From assembly GCF_000236035.1 (NCBI RefSeq), contig NZ_JH393257.1, positions 580,672 through 637,776 on the forward strand: 57,105 bases of DNA. The letters run 5' to 3'. The position numbers and the translations under genes are program-made. The notes under the pieces were generated by a model. It ran no database searches. It saw only the letters and a list, made by a program, of their open reading frames with translations, and was not told the origin of the DNA. Position 1 is the stretch's first letter. Each line of letters starts with the position of its first letter. The DNA is from Vreelandella boliviensis LC1. Lineage in GTDB: Bacteria; Pseudomonadota; Gammaproteobacteria; Pseudomonadales; Halomonadaceae. Below, piece after piece: positions 10,370 through 26,165 of the stretch.

Positions 10370-10517
10370 CCGCTCCAAGCACTTCCTCTGACCACTCCCT
10401 GGATCAGCCTCCTCAGATGACTTCCTTGCCGGGGCTCACCTCACTGTATCACCCGACGCATCTGACCTTACATCCCGCTGCATCCTGACTAAAGCGTCCT
10501 TGCCTCCCCTTGTCCTG
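10346..10517 (-). ncRNA. CsrB/RsmZ-type small RNA that titrates CsrA
   Basis: No convincing open frame fills this gap. The minus strand has ten GGA motifs in about 170 nt, several in the CsrB form: CAGGACA, CAGGATG, AAGGAAG, GAGGAGG, AGAGGAAG and GGGATG. It ends with a GC-rich hairpin (GCGGCC, CGTA loop, GGCCGC) and eight T residues, a Rho-independent terminator. A plausible promoter (TTGAGA, 16 bp, CACAAT) places the start near 10517. A GacA site lies about 180 bp upstream, the spacing known for Pseudomonas rsm genes. Position next to fdxA also matches Pseudomonas rsmZ. CsrB-family RNAs sequester CsrA/RsmA, encoded here at 285-473. The exact 5' end is inferred. Confidence 0.85.
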
Positions 10518-10522
10518 AGCGC

Positions 10523-10550
10523 ATTGTGGCAGATCACAGCGGCTTCTCAA
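10523..10550 (-). promoter_or_regulatory. Predicted promoter of the CsrB/RsmZ-like RNA
   Basis: TTGAGA (10550-10545) and CACAAT (10528-10523) are separated by 16 bp on the minus strand, just downstream of the eno terminator and just upstream of the first GGA motif. The match to sigma-70 consensus is moderate, as expected for an activator-dependent promoter. Confidence 0.5.
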
Positions 10551-10565
10551 CAAGGCCAAAATGCA

Positions 10566-10597
10566 AAAAGGCGAGTCTTAGGGACTCGCCTTTTTTT
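10566..10597 (-). terminator. Terminator of the eno transcript (bidirectional)
   Basis: GGCGAGTC-TTAG-GGACTCGCC forms a strong hairpin with A residues on one side and T residues on the other, so it could act in both directions. It lies about 165 bp downstream of the eno stop and insulates the small RNA promoter from eno transcription. Confidence 0.88.
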
Positions 10598-10687
10598 AAA
10601 AAACATTTTATAAACAAATACTTAAATTTAAATTAGCGGTGGATTAGGTTATTTCTTACCCTAAACCAAGCGATTCTCGTCGGTATT

Positions 10688-10727
10688 TGTAAGATATCTC
10701 TTACAAAATCTTGAGACATCTCTTACA
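10688..10727 (-). promoter_or_regulatory. GacA/UvrY upstream activating site with a second half-site
   Basis: The palindrome TGTAAGATATCTCTTACA (10688-10705) is an excellent match to the GacA box TGTAAG-N6-CTTACA found upstream of Pseudomonas rsmX/Y/Z and enterobacterial csrB. A second partial copy, ending CATCTCTTACA, occupies 10711-10727. The centre of the first site is about 180 bp upstream of the predicted RNA start. The site sits inside the eno 3' untranslated region. Binding is inferred from the motif. Confidence 0.85.
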
Positions 10728-10760
10728 AACAGCTCTCAAAATTCGCTCGATATCGGCGTT

Positions 10761-14660
<3,900 letters not shown>

Positions 14661-14787
14661 TCATGATCAGAAGGCACGGCAGAAAGCCACGCCAGGATGG
14701 GTCGACAGACTAGCAGATTACGACCTAAGGCTCAATTTGAACTGAACTGCATAAAGTACGCACTGTCATTTTGAAGTATCGTGCTCT

Positions 14788-15382
14788 GTCATTGCGAGGA
14801 GCGCAGCGACGCGGCAATCTAACCCCAGATCGCCACGCTTCGCTCGCGATGACATTTAGCTGAAGCATCGCGTCCTGTCATTGCGAGGAGTGCAGCGACG
14901 CGGCAATCTAACCCAGATCACCACGCTTCGCTCGCGATGATATTTAGCTATAGCATCGCGCCTTGTCATTGCGAGGAGTGCAGCGACGCGGCAATCTAAC
15001 CCAGATCACCACGCTTCGCTCGCGATGATATTTAGCTATAGCATCGCGCCTTGTCATTGCGAGGAGTGCAGCGACGCGGCAATCTAACCCAGATCACCAC
15101 GCTTCGCTCGCGATGATATTTAGCTATAGCATCGCGCCTTGTCATTGCGAGGAGTGCAGCGACGCGGCAATCTAACCCAGATCACCACGCTTCGCTCGCG
15201 ATGATATTTAGCTATAGCATCGCGCCTTGTCATTGCGAGGAGTGCAGCGACGCGGCAATCTAACCCAGATCGCCACGCTTCGCTCGCGATGACATTTAGC
15301 TATAGCATCGCGCCTTGTCATTGCGAGGAGTGCAGCGACGCGGCAATCTAACCCAGATCGCCACGCTTCGCTCGCGATGACA
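14788..15382. repeat. Seven-copy tandem array of an 88-bp palindromic (REP-like) element
   Basis: Units start at 14788, 14877, 14965, 15053, 15141, 15229 and 15317, giving periods of 89 then 88 bp. Each unit begins GTCATTGCGAGGAG, reaches a centre near AATCTAACCCAGATC, and returns through CCACGCTTCGCTCGCGATGA. The two arms are imperfect inverted repeats that can form a long hairpin, followed by a 22-bp linker. Units 2-5 share one variant (ATCACC...GATGAT) and units 1, 6 and 7 another (ATCGCC...GATGAC). The sequence resembles the widespread bacterial TCATTGCGAG-type intergenic palindromes, normally found singly. No gene is visible in the remaining 14646-14787 stretch. Confidence 0.95.
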
Positions 15383-15405
15383 TGAAGCCTATAAAGGCAG
15401 CGTTT

Positions 15406-16860
<1,455 letters not shown>

Positions 16861-19800
16861 TTATTGCGGCTGACGCCGAGACTGATCCAGCAAACTTCCT
16901 AAGCTGGCCGCTTTTGGCTTAACCAGCCAGAAGTGGCGCGCATAGTCGCTGAAGTCTTCTAAAATCGCCGCCCCACGTGCGGAACCCGTCGCGGTCACAT
17001 AGGCTTCGATCATTTCACGCAGGTGACGACGATACGCCTCCATCGCCTCTGTGTTAACGCGATGAATTTCGACCAGCTCGTGGTTGTACTTGTCCACAAA
17101 GGTGCGCTCTTCATCCAACACATAGGCAAACCCGCCGGTCATCCCTGCGCCGAAGTTCACCCCAGTTTCGCCGAGCACACAGACCAGGCCGCCGGTCATA
17201 TACTCGCAGCAGTGGTCGCCCGCGCCTTCAATCACCGCGGAAGCGCCGGAGTTACGCACGGCAAAGCGTTCACCCGCGGTACCGGCCGCAAACAGCGTGC
17301 CGCCCGTTGCGCCGTACAAGCAGGTGTTGCCGATAATGGCGGTTTTATGACTTTCAAACTGGCTGACTTTGGGCGGCACGATCACGATACTGCCGCCGTT
17401 CATGCCTTTGCCGACATAATCGTTGGCATCGCCTTCCAGGTAGAGGTTCAGGCCACGGGCGTTCCACACCCCGAAGCTCTGCCCCGCCACCCCGGTAAAG
17501 CGGGCAGTGATCGGTGTCGCTTCCAAACCCTCTTCGCCATAGCGCTTGGCGATGGCGCCGGACGTTAACGCGGCCACGCTGCGGTCGCAGTTGGTGATGG
17601 TGAAATCAAACTCACCGCCTGACTGATTGTCGATAGCGTCCTTCAACGCTGCCAGCACTTCCTGGTTTTTGGCACCGGGATCGTGAGGCACGTTGCGGCT
17701 GACGTTACAGAACTGCGGTGCGTCTTTGGGCACAAAATCATTGGCCAGCAGCGGCGTTAAGTCGAGCTTACGCTGGGAAGCGGTATTGCCTTCCAGCACT
17801 TCCAGCAGGTCGGTACGCCCAATCAAGTCGGTGAGCTGGCGCACGCCCAGCGCCGCCATCAGCTCGCGCACTTCTTCGGCAATAAAGCGGAAGTAGTTTT
17901 TGACCATATCCACAGTGCCGCGGAAATGCTCGCCGCGCAGGAAATCATCCTGGGTGGCAACACCGGTGGCGCAGTTATTGAGGTGGCAAATGCGCAGGTA
18001 CTTACAGCCCAACGCCACCATCGGCGCGGTACCAAAGCCAAAACTTTCAGCCCCCAGAATCGCGGCTTTAACAACGTCTAAGCCGGTTTTCAGGCCGCCG
18101 TCAGTCTGCAGGCGAATCTTGTCGCGCAGGCCGTTGATACGCAGCGCTTGGTGCACTTCCGGCAGCCCCAATTCCCAGGGCGAACCAGCGTGCTTGATCG
18201 AGGTCAGCGGACTCGCCGCTGTGCCACCATCGTAGCCGGAGACAGTAATCAGATCCGCATAGGCCTTGGCCACGCCAGTGGCGATCGTGCCGATACCCGG
18301 CTCGGAAACCAGCTTCACCGATACCTGGGCCTCTGGGTTGACCTGTTTTAGGTCAAAAATCAGCTGGGCCAAATCCTCGATAGAGTAAATATCGTGGTGC
18401 GGCGGTGGCGAAATCAGCGTCACGCCGGGCACCGCATAGCGCAACCGAGCAATCAGTTCGTTCACTTTACCGCCGGGCAGTTGACCGCCCTCACCGGGCT
18501 TGGCGCCCTGGGCGACTTTGATCTGCAGCACTTCCGCATTGACCAGATAATGAGGCGTTACGCCAAAACGACCGGAGGCGATTTGCTTGATCTTGGAGCT
18601 GCGAACCGTGCCGTAGCGCGACGGGTCTTCACCCCCTTCGCCGGAGTTGGAGCGACCGCCCGCCTCGTTCATGGCCTGGGCCAGTGCTTCGTGGGCTTCC
18701 GGCGACAGCGCGCCCAGCGACATGCCAGCGCTATCAAAGCGCGGCAGCAGTTCTTCTACCGGCTCTACTTCATCCAATGAAAGCGGCGTTTCTACAGGCT
18801 TGAGCTTGAGCAAATCGCGAATGGTGGCGACCGGCCGCTCATTCACCAACTGGGCGAATTTCTTCCACTTGGTGTAGCTGCCTTCCTGAACCGCCGCTTG
18901 CAGCGACATCACCACATCGGGGTTATAGGCGTGGTACTCGTGACCGTGCACGTACTTGAACATGCCGCCTTGAGAGATGCCTTTGCGGGGAATCCAGGCA
19001 TCTTTGGCCAGCAGTGCCTGCTGCATCTGCAGCTCGGCGAAGCCAGTGCCCTGGATGCGCGACGCCATACCGACAAAGCACATATCCATTACTTCATCCG
19101 CCAGACCCACGGCTTCGAACAGCATTGAGCCACGGTAGGAAGCCAGCGTCGAGATGCCCATCTTGGACAGGATCTTGAACAGGCCTTTCTGCAGGCCTTT
19201 ACGGTAGTTCTCGCGGCCATCCGCTGGGTTACCGGTCAGCTCGCCGGTGCGGTGCATATCCGCCATGACCTGATAGGCCAGCCACGGATACACCGCCGTG
19301 GCCCCCACGCCAAACAGCACCGCCATTTGGTGAGCATCCCGCGCGTAACCGGTTTCCACCACGATATTGGCATTGGGGCGTAGCGCCAAACGGCCTAAGT
19401 GAGAGTGTACGGCACCCACTGCCAGAGCGGCCTGAATAGGAATAAGCCCTTTCGCCAGCTCTGCATCGGTGAGCACCAGAATGACTTTACCGGCGCGCAC
19501 TTGGGCTTCGGCTTCGTCACACAGCGCTTTGAGCGCCTGGTGCAGGCTCTGCTGCTCAGGGTCGTAGCCCAGCGACAGCGTATAGCTGGCAAATGCCGGA
19601 TCGTCCTGACTCACCAGCGCGGTAAATTTGCGCGGCGACAATACCGGCGTGGTCAAAATCAAACGGTGAGCATGCTCAGGCGTGGCTTTAAAAACATTCA
19701 GCTCCGCGCCGCAGCAGGTTTCCAGCGACATCACGATCGCTTCACGCAGCGGATCAATCGCCGGGTTGGTGACCTGGGCGAATTTCTGGCGGAAGTAGTC

Positions 19801-21303
19801 GGTCAACAGGCGCGGACGGCTCGACAGCACCGCCATGGGCGTATCGTCGCCCATTGAGCCAACGGCCTCCTGACCGCTTTCTGCCAGTGGGCGCAGCACC
19901 TGGTCGCGCTCTTCAAAGCTAATCTGGAACATCTTCTGCTGCACGTTCAGCGCATTGCTGTCCATGTTTTGGAAACGCGCCAGCTCGGTGAGCGCCGACT
20001 CCAAATAGTTGGCTTCCTGCTTTAACCAACGCTTATAGGGGTAGGCAGATTTCAGCCGCTCATCGATATCGCTAGTGTGCAACACCTCGCCGGTCTGAGT
20101 ATCCACGGCGAGCATTTGCCCAGGGCCAACGCGGCCTTTTGCGACCACGTCTTCAGGCTTATAGCCGTAGGTGCCGATTTCCGACGCCAGGGTGATATAG
20201 CCATTCTTGGTAATTACCCAGCGCGCCGGGCGCAAGCCGTTACGGTCAAGCATGCATACCGCCTGGCGGCCGTCGGTCATGACCACGCCCGCGGGGCCGT
20301 CCCATGGCTCCATATGCATGGAGTTGTATTCGTAGAAGGCGCGCAGCTCGGCGTCCATGGTTTCGACGTTCTGCCAGGCGGGCGGCACCATCATGCGGAC
20401 CGCACGGTGCAGCTCCATGCCGCCGGTGAGCAGCACTTCCAGCATGTTATCCATACTGGAGGAGTCGGAGCCGGTGGTATTGACGATCTCGTCCAGCTCG
20501 GCGATATCCGGCAGTCGCTCGTTAACAAAGTTGGCTTTACGTGAGTTCGCCCAACCACGGTTGGCTTCGATGGTGTTGATCTCGCCGTTGTGCGCCAACA
20601 GGCGGAACGGCTGCGCCAGCGGCCAGCGGGGGGCGGTATTGGTGGAGAAACGCTGGTGGAAAACGCAGATAGCGGTTTCCAGGCGCGGGTCGTTCAAGTC
20701 CTGGTAGAACGCCGGTAGGTCTTCTGGCATCACCAAGCCTTTATAGGAGACCACTTCTGACGACAGCGAGGCGACGTAGAAGTCCTCTTCATCGCGCAGC
20801 GCTTGTTCAGCGCGGCGGCGAGCCATGAAGAGGTCAACGTCGAAGTGTTCGCCGTTGCCCGGCTGCACAAATAGCTGACGAATACGTGGCAGACAGTCCA
20901 ACGCCATAGGGCCACACACACTGGAATCGGTTGGCACATCGCGCCAACCCAGCACGTTAAGGCCACGCGCTTCAAGCTCGCGGGTTAGGGTGTCGCGGGC
21001 ACGTGCTTCACGGGCATCGTCGTTGGGTAGAAATACCACGCCCACGGCAAAGCGATCGCCCAGCTCGGTATCAAACGCCTCTTTGGCTAGTTCCTGCATA
21101 AAAGGCGTGGGCATTTTAAGTAGCAAACCACAGCCGTCGCCGGTCTTTCCGTCGGCAGCGATACCGCCCCGGTGGGTCATGCAGGTCAAAGATTCAATGG
21201 CAGTTTTCAGCAAGTCGTGGCTAGCCTGGCCTTCCATATGGGCAATCAGGCCAAAACCACAGTTATCGCGAAACTCGCCAGGCTGGTGAAGACCTCTATT
21301 CAT
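16861..21303 (-). CDS. gltB: Glutamate synthase large (alpha) subunit
   Basis: GltB makes two glutamates from glutamine and 2-oxoglutarate. The 1480-residue protein begins with a short propeptide before Cys15 in [14 protein letters not shown], the class II amidotransferase nucleophile exposed by processing. Amidotransferase motifs include FHQRFSTNT and [15 protein letters not shown]. The FMN/Fe-S synthase domain contains [28 protein letters not shown] and the cluster cysteines in [20 protein letters not shown]. The C-terminal beta-helix domain is rich in glycine repeats ([17 protein letters not shown]). Length is typical. gltD follows directly. About 540 bp lie upstream before aroB, where Pseudomonas has a damX-like gene. 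Confidence 0.98.
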   Translation of the reverse strand: MNRGLHQPGEFRDNCGFGLIAHMEGQASHDLLKTAIESLTCMTHRGGIAADGKTGDGCGLLLKMPTPFMQELAKEAFDTELGDRFAVGVVFLPNDDAREARARDTLTRELEARGLNVLGWRDVPTDSSVCGPMALDCLPRIRQLFVQPGNGEHFDVDLFMARRRAEQALRDEEDFYVASLSSEVVSYKGLVMPEDLPAFYQDLNDPRLETAICVFHQRFSTNTAPRWPLAQPFRLLAHNGEINTIEANRGWANSRKANFVNERLPDIAELDEIVNTTGSDSSSMDNMLEVLLTGGMELHRAVRMMVPPAWQNVETMDAELRAFYEYNSMHMEPWDGPAGVVMTDGRQAVCMLDRNGLRPARWVITKNGYITLASEIGTYGYKPEDVVAKGRVGPGQMLAVDTQTGEVLHTSDIDERLKSAYPYKRWLKQEANYLESALTELARFQNMDSNALNVQQKMFQISFEERDQVLRPLAESGQEAVGSMGDDTPMAVLSSRPRLLTDYFRQKFAQVTNPAIDPLREAIVMSLETCCGAELNVFKATPEHAHRLILTTPVLSPRKFTALVSQDDPAFASYTLSLGYDPEQQSLHQALKALCDEAEAQVRAGKVILVLTDAELAKGLIPIQAALAVGAVHSHLGRLALRPNANIVVETGYARDAHQMAVLFGVGATAVYPWLAYQVMADMHRTGELTGNPADGRENYRKGLQKGLFKILSKMGISTLASYRGSMLFEAVGLADEVMDMCFVGMASRIQGTGFAELQMQQALLAKDAWIPRKGISQGGMFKYVHGHEYHAYNPDVVMSLQAAVQEGSYTKWKKFAQLVNERPVATIRDLLKLKPVETPLSLDEVEPVEELLPRFDSAGMSLGALSPEAHEALAQAMNEAGGRSNSGEGGEDPSRYGTVRSSKIKQIASGRFGVTPHYLVNAEVLQIKVAQGAKPGEGGQLPGGKVNELIARLRYAVPGVTLISPPPHHDIYSIEDLAQLIFDLKQVNPEAQVSVKLVSEPGIGTIATGVAKAYADLITVSGYDGGTAASPLTSIKHAGSPWELGLPEVHQALRINGLRDKIRLQTDGGLKTGLDVVKAAILGAESFGFGTAPMVALGCKYLRICHLNNCATGVATQDDFLRGEHFRGTVDMVKNYFRFIAEEVRELMAALGVRQLTDLIGRTDLLEVLEGNTASQRKLDLTPLLANDFVPKDAPQFCNVSRNVPHDPGAKNQEVLAALKDAIDNQSGGEFDFTITNCDRSVAALTSGAIAKRYGEEGLEATPITARFTGVAGQSFGVWNARGLNLYLEGDANDYVGKGMNGGSIVIVPPKVSQFESHKTAIIGNTCLYGATGGTLFAAGTAGERFAVRNSGASAVIEGAGDHCCEYMTGGLVCVLGETGVNFGAGMTGGFAYVLDEERTFVDKYNHELVEIHRVNTEAMEAYRRHLREMIEAYVTATGSARGAAILEDFSDYARHFWLVKPKAASLGSLLDQSRRQPQ

Positions 21304-21718
21304 GGGCGTGCCTCTACTAGTCAGCGTATTTTTTTAGCAGCGTTCTTATGGTATAAAGGACGGTTTTTCTTTTTTTATAGTGCTAATAACCTGCCCAGAA
21401 TGGTGTGCTTCCCACGTTCGCTGCCGCAACAAAATGGCCGGTCAGCATAGCGATTGGTAGCCACTTTGCGCAATCTCTTGGCACCTGTAACGTTAGAGAA
21501 ACTCTTTTCAAATCCTGTATTTGCATTCTCATTCAAGAAAAAAACACATATACTTCAAACACTTGTGATTATATAAAACGCTATTTTAACGCTTTTTATT
21601 TTCCATTAAACTTTAGTCTAAATAGCGCTCACACACCCATGCCGATAGCGCATAAGGCATACGGATTATATAGAAACACTGTTCTACTACTTGGCTGAAA
21701 ATAACGCTGTGCGCACGC
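21304..21718. other. Gene-free stretch upstream of gltB
   Basis: About 415 bp with lower GC than its surroundings and no convincing open frame on either strand. It must hold the gltB promoter (minus strand). I see no recognisable operator. In Pseudomonas the equivalent place between aroB and gltB is occupied by a SPOR-domain gene (damX-like); no trace of it is visible here. Confidence 0.5.
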
Positions 21719-21772
21719 AAAACGGCCCTCATTAGCACGCCTGGTTTTACTAGGCGTCTAATGAGGGCCGGG
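21719..21772 (-). terminator. Long hairpin terminator downstream of aroB
   Basis: Arms CGGCCCTCATTAG and CTAATGAGGGCCG (21723-21735 and 21758-21770) pair perfectly, with an inner ACGCCT/AGGCGT stem and an AT-rich loop. TTTT follows on the minus strand, so it fits an end for the pilM-to-aroB operon transcript. A weaker T run is also present on the plus side. Confidence 0.75.
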
Positions 21773-21777
21773 CTCTT

Positions 21778-21822
21778 TTAACTAGATCACGCTTAACTAA
21801 GTCACGCTTAACTAAGTAACGC
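21778..21822. repeat. Three tandem 15-bp repeats downstream of aroB
   Basis: TTAACTAGATCACGC, TTAACTAAGTCACGC and TTAACTAAGTAACGC lie head to tail between the aroB stop and the terminator. The period and the stop-codon-rich character on the transcribed strand (TAGTTAAG) recall the array between recA and recX, although the sequence is different. Confidence 0.85.
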
Positions 21823-21845
21823 CGCTAGATCGCAGATATCGTTAT

Positions 21846-22952
21846 TTAGCGGCGCGGGTAATCGTCCAGCAGCGTGCGGAGAACATCAACGGGTGTTGCA
21901 TCGCTGACGCAGGCATCGCCCAGGGCGTTAAGCAGCACCAGGCGCAGTCGGGTATCGATATTCTTCTTATCCAGCCGCATACGGGTTAAAAAGTCATCGC
22001 TGGACATATTCGCCGGCGCCGCTAACGGTAGCTCTGCGCTCTCAATCACCGCCAAACTACGTGCTAGCGCTGCATCGGTGATCCAGCCTAAGCGTCGGGA
22101 AAGCGTCGCTGCCATGGCCATACCCGCGCCTACGGCTTCGCCGTGTAGCCAGTTGCCGTAGCCCTGGTGCGCCTCAATGGCGTGACCAAAGGTGTGCCCC
22201 AGGTTAAGCAGCGCACGTACGCCCTGCTCGGTTTCATCTTCGGCAACGATATCCGCTTTGATTTGGCAACTGCGCGCAATGGCTTCTGCGACTACCTCAG
22301 GTTCCACGCTGAGCAGCTCGGCCATATTGGCTTCCAGCCAGCTTAAAAACACTTCGTCACGAATCAAGCCGTACTTGATGATCTCGGCAAGCCCGGCGGA
22401 GAGCTCGCGACGGGGCAGGCTCTTAAGCGTATCAATATCCACCAGTACAGCTTTGGGCTGCCAGAAAGCGCCAATCATGTTTTTACCCAGTGGATGGTTA
22501 ACGCCGGTTTTCCCCCCTACCGACGAATCCACCTGGGAAAGCAGCGTGGTGGGCACCTGGATAAACGCCACACCGCGCTGGTAGGAAGCGGCGGCATAGC
22601 CGACCATATCGCCAATCACCCCGCCGCCTAAGGCGATCAGCGTGCAGCGGCGGTTAAACCCGGCCTCTAGCAGCGCGTCCCAAATACGGCTGACCAGCTC
22701 GATGGTTTTATACTGCTCGCCATCGGGGAGCACCACCGTGCGCACCTCGAGATGATCCGGCAAGCTAGCGCATAGCTTTTCCAGGTAGAGCGGCGCGATG
22801 GTCTCGTTGGTCACCACCATCACTTGTTGTCCGGCCAAGTACGGGGTCAGTACATCGGCCTGGCCAATCAGTCCGGTGCCAATACGAATCGGGTAGCTGC
22901 GCTCGTCTAAAGCAACATGAAGGGTGTGTTGCGCGCTGGCTGTCGAGATCAT
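21846..22952 (-). CDS. aroB: 3-dehydroquinate synthase
   Basis: AroB converts DAHP to 3-dehydroquinate, the second step of the shikimate pathway, using NAD and a divalent metal. The 368-residue protein shows the NAD-binding pattern [24 protein letters not shown], the motif [21 protein letters not shown], and the metal ligands in [27 protein letters not shown] and [11 protein letters not shown]. The start ATG overlaps the aroK stop by four bases (ATGA), so the two genes are translationally coupled. It is the last gene of the pilMNOPQ-aroK-aroB operon. Confidence 0.98.
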   Translation of the reverse strand: MISTASAQHTLHVALDERSYPIRIGTGLIGQADVLTPYLAGQQVMVVTNETIAPLYLEKLCASLPDHLEVRTVVLPDGEQYKTIELVSRIWDALLEAGFNRRCTLIALGGGVIGDMVGYAAASYQRGVAFIQVPTTLLSQVDSSVGGKTGVNHPLGKNMIGAFWQPKAVLVDIDTLKSLPRRELSAGLAEIIKYGLIRDEVFLSWLEANMAELLSVEPEVVAEAIARSCQIKADIVAEDETEQGVRALLNLGHTFGHAIEAHQGYGNWLHGEAVGAGMAMAATLSRRLGWITDAALARSLAVIESAELPLAAPANMSSDDFLTRMRLDKKNIDTRLRLVLLNALGDACVSDATPVDVLRTLLDDYPRR

Positions 22953-23527
22953 TGCGATACCTTATGGTTAAGCGTTCCAGCCGACGGTGATGAGGGCTCG
23001 AGTGGGTCCACCAGCCGATGCACCCGGCGTAGGATCTCATTGACCACCGCTCGCGGACTGCGCCGGTCGGTGCGCACGGCAATATCCGAGGTGGCGCGAT
23101 AGAGCGGATCGCGCTGGGCAAACATATCGTTAAGCACCTGTTCGCGGTTGGCGCACTGCAATAGTGGCCGGTTACGATCTTTCGCTGTCCGCTTAAGCTG
23201 CTGGTCAACGGTGGTCAACAGGTACACCACCGTGCCGCGCTCGCGCAGGGCGCGGCGATTCTCTTCGCGCAGCACCGCGCCGCCGCCAGTGGCAACCACC
23301 ACCGGAGAGAGCTGGGTTAACTCATCTATCATATGAATTTCCCGCAGCCGAAAGCCCTGTTCGCCCTCGACATCAAAAATCCACGGGATATCTGCCCCGC
23401 AGCGGTCTTGGATGGCGTGGTCACTGTCGTAAAACGGACGCGCAAGCTCAGCCGCCAACAGGCGGCCAATGGTGCTTTTGCCAGCCCCCATGGGGCCTAT
23501 GAGAAATAAATTGGGTAAATCCTGCAT
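22949..23527 (-). CDS. aroK: Shikimate kinase
   Basis: AroK phosphorylates shikimate at the 3-hydroxyl. The 192-residue P-loop protein has Walker [18 protein letters not shown], the shikimate-binding Asp in [27 protein letters not shown], and the Walker B-type [15 protein letters not shown]. The lid arginines are in [13 protein letters not shown]. The start ATG shares one base with the pilQ stop (TGATG), and the end overlaps aroB by four bases. It sits in the conserved pilMNOPQ-aroKB operon. Confidence 0.97.
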   Translation of the reverse strand: MQDLPNLFLIGPMGAGKSTIGRLLAAELARPFYDSDHAIQDRCGADIPWIFDVEGEQGFRLREIHMIDELTQLSPVVVATGGGAVLREENRRALRERGTVVYLLTTVDQQLKRTAKDRNRPLLQCANREQVLNDMFAQRDPLYRATSDIAVRTDRRSPRAVVNEILRRVHRLVDPLEPSSPSAGTLNHKVSQ

Positions 23528-25587
23528 CAGCGAACCGTTAAGCCATCGTCTAGGAGTCGTGGAGTAATAAAGACTAACAACTCTACCTTTTCATTGCTCT
23601 CTTCGGTATAGCGAAACAGCCTACCAAGCAAAGGAATATCCCCCAAAAGCGGTGTTTTGGCGATTTGGCGCAGCTCTTCGGTGGTCAAAATTCCGCCTAA
23701 CACCACCGTTTGGCCGTTATCTACCAGCACTTGGGTCTCAATTGTATTGGTATCAATCGGCGGTTCACCGCCAAACTCCGATTCCCGGAAACTGTCATTT
23801 TTAATCACCAGATCCATAATAATACGGTTATCCGGGGTAATCTGCGGGGTCACTTCCAACGAAAGTACGGCCTCTTTGAACTCGGTATCCGGATTATCGT
23901 TGCCATCGACACTCTGGAAGGCGCGTTCTTCACCCTGGCTAATTTTGGCGGTACGCTGGTTGGCGGTAATAATGCGTGGCTGTGAAATGGTCTGGCTTTT
24001 GCCTTCGCTTTCCAGCGCGCGCAGCTCTAAATCCAACAGGATATCGCCGGATAAATAGCCGAAACTAAAGCCAGTGCCTGGCCCTGTGGCAGCGCCTAGA
24101 TCCACAGCCAAGCCCCCCCGGGCACGGTTAATGCCATCCGGGTTGATATCGCGTCGACCGAAGGCGCCGTTATCCTCCTCTTGAAAGCCTCGGGTGCTCG
24201 ACATACCCCAGTTAATCCCCAGTTCACGGGAAGCGGTGTCTCGGGCGATAACAATACGCGCCTCTATTTGCACTTGGCGGACGGCGACGTCCAAGCGGTC
24301 GATGGTGCGCACAATATCGCGCACTTGGTCGGCGGTATCCTGCACCAGCAGCGTATTGGTGCGGTTATCAGTGCTGACGCGCCCCCGCTCGGTGAGCAGC
24401 CCAAAACCGTCACTGTCGCCTCCGCGCAGTAGCAGAGCTAAATCCTCGGCACGGGCATACTTAATCTCGATAAACTCGGTGACTAGCGGTGAGAGCGTTT
24501 CACGCTGGTTGCGCGCCTCTAGCTCCTGGCGTTCAAAATCAGCTAGCTCGCTGGCAGGCGCCACGACAATCACATTGCCCTGCTCGCGACTCGATAACTG
24601 CTGGCTTTGCAGAATCAGTGCCAGCGCCTGATCCCAGGGCACATCGTTTAAGTTGAGCGTCACACGCCCAGTTACGCTATCGCTGGCGACTAAGTTTAGC
24701 CCAGTGAATTCGGCCAGCGTGGCCAGTACAGAGCGCACTTCGATATCCTGAAAGTTAAGGCTCAAGCGCTCGCCGTTGAAGCGTTCACCTGTCGCCTGGG
24801 AGGGTTGTGACTCCTGGCTGGCAGGCTGGACTTCAACTGTCAGCGTGCGGCCACTTTGCGAGGAGATCATCGCATAAGCGCCCTGCGTGGCGATCGCTAA
24901 CTGGGTGGCGCCCTGGCTGGCGCGGGGCGTAATCCGGGTGATTGGAGTCGCAAAGTCGGTGACATCGTAGACCTGGTTAAGCGAGTCAGGAATCGCCACA
25001 TCGCGCAGATCTACCATCACTTGATCGGGGCCGCCTTCTCGTACGTTTGCCTCAACGCCATCGCGATCAAAGGTGACCATCAGCCGTCCGGCACCGTCTG
25101 CGCCGCGTCGGAAGTCAATATTTTCAATTTGCGGCCCTTCGTCGGTTTCAAGCCCCGCTGAAGCGATACCGGGCGATGGCGTAGAAGAGCGGCTAGCGGC
25201 GGCATCAAAGCTAATACGCAGACGATCATCCAGCACGCTAGACGTAAACGCTTGCGACTCGCTGAGATTGACCACCAAGCGCGTGCGCCCATTGCCCTCC
25301 AGAGCGGTAATCTGCTCGATACCATGACGATTAACGTTGATGCGCCGACCAGCGAGACCACTCTGGGTTGCTGCCAAATCCAGCGTCACTCGGGGCGGGG
25401 AGTCCAGGCGGTAGCTGCGTAGCTCCGGCACGCCGCCGGTGAAACGCAGATTCAGATGGGCGCCACCGTTTTCGGTGGGCTGGACTTCAATATCGGTCAA
25501 CACCGAAGCGGCGGCCAATGAGGGCAATAGTGAAAAAAGTGCGGCCATGGCCATGTAGAGAGTGATTCGCCAAGCTGTAACTGCCAT
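23527..25587 (-). CDS. pilQ: Type IV pilus secretin PilQ
   Basis: PilQ forms the outer-membrane gated ring through which type IV pili extend. The 686-residue protein has an N-terminal signal peptide ([20 protein letters not shown]), two AMIN domains that bind peptidoglycan (about 30-250), and an STN/N0 domain ([26 protein letters not shown]). N1 follows with [12 protein letters not shown], then the secretin domain ([76 protein letters not shown]). It is downstream of pilP (14 bp) and coupled to aroK. Length is within the family range. Confidence 0.97.
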   Translation of the reverse strand: MAVTAWRITLYMAMAALFSLLPSLAAASVLTDIEVQPTENGGAHLNLRFTGGVPELRSYRLDSPPRVTLDLAATQSGLAGRRINVNRHGIEQITALEGNGRTRLVVNLSESQAFTSSVLDDRLRISFDAAASRSSTPSPGIASAGLETDEGPQIENIDFRRGADGAGRLMVTFDRDGVEANVREGGPDQVMVDLRDVAIPDSLNQVYDVTDFATPITRITPRASQGATQLAIATQGAYAMISSQSGRTLTVEVQPASQESQPSQATGERFNGERLSLNFQDIEVRSVLATLAEFTGLNLVASDSVTGRVTLNLNDVPWDQALALILQSQQLSSREQGNVIVVAPASELADFERQELEARNQRETLSPLVTEFIEIKYARAEDLALLLRGGDSDGFGLLTERGRVSTDNRTNTLLVQDTADQVRDIVRTIDRLDVAVRQVQIEARIVIARDTASRELGINWGMSSTRGFQEEDNGAFGRRDINPDGINRARGGLAVDLGAATGPGTGFSFGYLSGDILLDLELRALESEGKSQTISQPRIITANQRTAKISQGEERAFQSVDGNDNPDTEFKEAVLSLEVTPQITPDNRIIMDLVIKNDSFRESEFGGEPPIDTNTIETQVLVDNGQTVVLGGILTTEELRQIAKTPLLGDIPLLGRLFRYTEESNEKVELLVFITPRLLDDGLTVR

Positions 25588-25601
25588 GAGCTATTATCCG
25601 C

Positions 25602-26165
25602 TTACTCGTTGTTTTCGTTGATGACTAGCGACACATGCCGCTCTTGCCACCCTTCACGCTGGGTGAACACCCGCTCGGTAACGCGTATTTCTTGCGCATT
25701 GATCTGGGCGATACGTCCATAGTCAGTGCCCATATAGTTGCCCTCTTTCACGCTTGTCACGTTGCCATCCGGTGATGCAATCAATGCCACTTGTCGCCCT
25801 CCCATACGCATCGTACCGACCAATCGCAGTTCTTGCAGTGAGAAGCGCTCCAGCGGCTCTTGTGTGCGCTGCTGGTCAGGTGCAAGAGCACCCTCATTAC
25901 GATCGGCTCCGCCCGGGGCAATCGCGTCGGGGGGCAAGAAGGGGCTACGCCCATCGCTATACAAGTAGGATAAATCTTGGCTTTCGGGCAGCGCGACAGC
26001 CATAACCGGCGGCTGCCCGCCTGGGGACCGACGAATATCAGCCAGCGTGCCTTCAAGCTGCGCTAAATCAGCGTCCGCGCAGCCCACAAGCATCGCCATT
26101 GAAGCCGCCAGAGTGACAGCTGAGATTGCCCTTACCGCAAGCGGCATTGTTTGTTTAGCGCTCAT
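25602..26165 (-). CDS. pilP: Type IV pilus lipoprotein PilP
   Basis: PilP is the inner-membrane lipoprotein that links the PilNO complex to the PilQ secretin. The 187-residue precursor has a signal peptide ending in the lipobox LVGC (Cys at about 28). A proline-rich, partly disordered stretch follows, then the C-terminal beta-sandwich (LQELRLVGTMRMGGRQVALIASPDGNVTSVKEG...MGTDYGRIAQI). The start ATG overlaps the pilO stop by four bases. Confidence 0.95.
   Translation of the reverse strand: MSAKQTMPLAVRAISAVTLAASMAMLVGCADADLAQLEGTLADIRRSPGGQPPVMAVALPESQDLSYLYSDGRSPFLPPDAIAPGGADRNEGALAPDQQRTQEPLERFSLQELRLVGTMRMGGRQVALIASPDGNVTSVKEGNYMGTDYGRIAQINAQEIRVTERVFTQREGWQERHVSLVINENNE

Noticed and set aside
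14788..15382. CRISPR array
   Set aside because: The units are spaced regularly, but the parts between palindromes are identical rather than unique spacers, the unit is long (88 bp), and no cas genes are near. It is a tandem palindromic repeat.
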